Assembly: GCA_002789615.1 (NCBI GenBank) | Contig: PFTO01000038.1 | Location: 1-14,551 of the forward strand | Reading direction: 5' to 3' | DNA: 14,551 nt | Origin: Acidobacteria bacterium CG_4_9_14_3_um_filter_49_7 | Lineage (GTDB): Bacteria > Acidobacteriota > Holophagae > Thermotomaculales > Thermotomaculaceae | The notes under the pieces: generated by a model | What the model was told of the DNA's origin: nothing | What the model saw: the letters and a program-made list of their open reading frames with translations, nothing else | Databases searched by the model: none | Program-made: the position numbers and the translations under genes | Shown: one piece after another, positions 12,924 through 14,551 of the stretch | Position numbering within the stretch: the stretch's first letter is position 1 | How the letters are laid out: every line of letters starts with the position of its first letter

Positions 12924-14551
12924 TCAGCTGCAGCCGGAGGTGTTTCCGCAGGAATCACACTTAAGGCAGGCGCCGTTTCTGACCATTGTAAACTGGCCGC
13001 AAACGGGACAGGGGTCGCCTTCATACCCTTTGAGTCGAGCTTTGCGAATCGATTTCGCCTTTTCTTCATCGGCTGATACAACAGCACTTACACTGGTTTG
13101 CGTCTCTTCGCTCTTATCGATGTGCAGATGTGTTCTGTCTGAGTAAGGATGACTCACGTGGCCATTGCCATTCCCGTTTCCATTTCCATTTAACTTCAGT
13201 TCGTTTTTTTTCTGGAGGGAACCGGGACGGATGTCTTCCGGCAGAACCTGAGCAAGATCGAAACGATCGAGGTAGCTGATGGCCAGTTCCCGGAAGATAT
13301 AGTCAATGACTGATGTGGTCATTTTGATGTGCGGGTTGCCGGCGACCATACCGTTGGGTTCAAACCGAGTAAAGACAAAGGCATCCACATATTCATCAAG
13401 GGGCACGCCGTACTGGAGCCCAAGAGAAATGGCAATGGCAAAGCAGTTCATGAGGCTCCTGAACGCGGCACCTTCTCTGTGCATATCAATGAAGATTTCA
13501 CCAAGCCGGCCATCTTCGTATTCACCGGTTCGGATAAATACGGAATGGCCGCCGATTTTTGATTTCTGGGTATAACCGGCTCGACGGTATGGCAACTTTT
13601 CTCTTTTTCGGATCAAGGCATTGGCCAGTTTTTTTGCAGTGTCCGCTATGTCAGCTTTGGAGAGGGCAGTTAGGTCAATATCTGTATCTGTAAGGGAAGA
13701 AAGGGGTTGACTGAGTTTGGAACCGTCCCGATAGAGTGCGACGGCTTTCAGCATTAATCTCCAGGATTCAAGATAAATATTTTCGATGTCTTTCACCGAT
13801 GCGGTATTTGGAAGGTTGACAGTCTTAGAGATGGCACCTGAGATGTATGGCTGAGCTGCAGCCATCATTTTCAAGTGACCTTCCGGGGCGATATACCGGG
13901 TCCCATAGCGGCCGCATCTGTTGGCGCAGTCAAAAACCGGCAGGTGTTCTCCTCTCAGATCCGGTGTCCCTTCCACTGTCATTCTTCCGCAGATGATGTC
14001 TGAGGAGAGTTGAATTTCTTCCGTTGTGAACCCAAGCTCAACAAGGAGAGAAAAGCCGGGTTCTGAATGTTTTTCGTGAGGAATATCCAGTTCTTCTTCA
14101 AGAATTTCTTTCTTTATATTCCATGTGTCAAATACACTCTCAAGGTCAAAAAACATCGGGATGGACTTTTCCAGTCTGTCCACTGTTTCTTCCCGAAACC
14201 CTTTTTCAATCAGGCCTTCCCGGTTGACAGGGCAATTTTCTGTGTCAAATGACTGCGTACCGACGCAATAGTCCACAATTTGTCTGACTTCTTGATCGCT
14301 GTATCCAAGTTTTATGAGGGCAGGTTCAATCGACTGATTGATGATTTTGAAATATCCGCCGCCGGCCAGTTTTTTAAATTTCACCATTGCAAAATCAGGT
14401 TCAATTCCGGTGGTGTCGCAATCCATGAGCAGACCGATGGTACCGGTTGGGGCAAGGACGGTTACCTGAGCATTGCGGAATCCGTGTTTCTTTCCATCTT
14501 CGAGGGCATGGTCCCAGGATTCCCGCGCTGCCTGAAGCAGTGAGGCGGGAC
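12924..14551 (-). CDS. nrdJ: Adenosylcobalamin-dependent (class II) ribonucleotide reductase, C-terminal 541 residues
   Basis: This enzyme reduces ribonucleotides to deoxyribonucleotides with an adenosylcobalamin radical, so it works with or without oxygen and needs B12. The start lies beyond the right edge. The visible part opens inside the catalytic barrel, with APTGTIGLLMDCDTTGIEP near 14469-14397, a hallmark of the long NrdJ form. It continues through GYFKIINQS, the ESWRLMLKAVALYRDGSKLSQ segment and an alpha/beta region with GEIFIDMHREGAAFRSLMN and LEYVDAF-like helices (DEYVDAFVFTRFEPNG). The C-terminal tail is cysteine-rich: CPVC, CLKC, CDSC and a final GNTSGCS. Such tails are thought to bind metal and relay electrons to the active site. 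An Asn-Gly repeat separates the core from the tail. The gene is opposite in direction to its left neighbours, with a repeat element after its stop. Confidence 0.95.
   Translation of the reverse strand, partial: PASLLQAARESWDHALEDGKKHGFRNAQVTVLAPTGTIGLLMDCDTTGIEPDFAMVKFKKLAGGGYFKIINQSIEPALIKLGYSDQEVRQIVDYCVGTQSFDTENCPVNREGLIEKGFREETVDRLEKSIPMFFDLESVFDTWNIKKEILEEELDIPHEKHSEPGFSLLVELGFTTEEIQLSSDIICGRMTVEGTPDLRGEHLPVFDCANRCGRYGTRYIAPEGHLKMMAAAQPYISGAISKTVNLPNTASVKDIENIYLESWRLMLKAVALYRDGSKLSQPLSSLTDTDIDLTALSKADIADTAKKLANALIRKREKLPYRRAGYTQKSKIGGHSVFIRTGEYEDGRLGEIFIDMHREGAAFRSLMNCFAIAISLGLQYGVPLDEYVDAFVFTRFEPNGMVAGNPHIKMTTSVIDYIFRELAISYLDRFDLAQVLPEDIRPGSLQKKNELKLNGNGNGNGNGHVSHPYSDRTHLHIDKSEETQTSVSAVVSADEEKAKSIRKARLKGYEGDPCPVCGQFTMVRNGACLKCDSCGNTSGCS
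13161..13190 (-). repeat. Imperfect 6-bp repeat coding (Asn-Gly)5 in nrdJ
   Basis: On the minus strand the units are GGAAAT-like with third-base changes (AATGGA, AATGGA, AACGGG, AATGGC, AATGGC), coding five Asn-Gly pairs. The codon differences suggest an older or selected linker rather than fresh slippage. It lies between the NrdJ core and its cysteine-rich tail. Confidence 0.75.

Noticed and set aside
12724..13146. Plus-strand open frame with a hydrophobic, Ser- and Leu-rich product containing LCLC
   Set aside because: It is a translation of the CTTTGTG repeat element and then runs antisense into nrdJ. It has no ribosome binding site.

Overview
The window looks like a piece of chromosome from an uncultured, probably Gram-negative bacterium. 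Shine-Dalgarno sites are strong (GGAGG type). Gene order and protein style (type III pantothenate kinase, a rimP-nusA-infB-ylxP-rbfA-nrnA-truB cluster, a long B12-dependent class II ribonucleotide reductase) would suit a lineage near the FCB group or a related candidate phylum. That placement is inference; no rRNA or other marker is present to settle it.

Left block, minus strand (1-2153): a tight, overlapping four-gene unit runs leftwards. It encodes an HD-domain phosphohydrolase, CoaX (type III pantothenate kinase), an unrecognised 217-aa protein, and the first 28 codons of a protein with a signal peptide, cut by the window edge.

Divergent spacer (2154-2540): it holds a perfect 37-bp palindrome (18-bp arms) and, just before rimP, an intrinsic-terminator-like hairpin with eight T residues. 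The hairpin could act as an attenuator for the nusA operon.

Core operon, plus strand (2541-9760): rimP, nusA, infB, ylxP (DUF503), rbfA, nrnA-like DHH phosphoesterase, truB, and a Rossmann/DUF2520 gene. From nusA on, every junction overlaps (TAATG, TGATG, ATGA, 26 bp, 8 bp, ATGA), so this is one translationally coupled unit for transcription control, initiation, 30S maturation, tRNA modification and nanoRNA turnover. The DUF2520 gene sits where ribF, rpsO and pnp often follow. DUF2520 and coaX are also neighbours in the pantothenate cluster of mycobacteria, so both may bear on CoA supply here.

Accessory stretch, plus strand (9957-12646): a small membrane-anchored zinc-ribbon protein; an AraC-type regulator with a Glu-Thr linker encoded by eight perfect copies of a 6-bp repeat; a secreted protein with six cysteines; a 72-aa membrane protein; and a probable truncated beta-propeller-like fragment. 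The regulator, secreted protein and membrane protein are the best candidate for an undescribed module, with promoter-like and dyad sequences between the first two.

Right block, minus strand (12924-14551): the C-terminal 541 residues of NrdJ, whose start lies beyond the window. Just past its stop is a low-complexity element with CTTTGTG units that resembles non-coding dispersed repeats of many environmental bacterial genomes.
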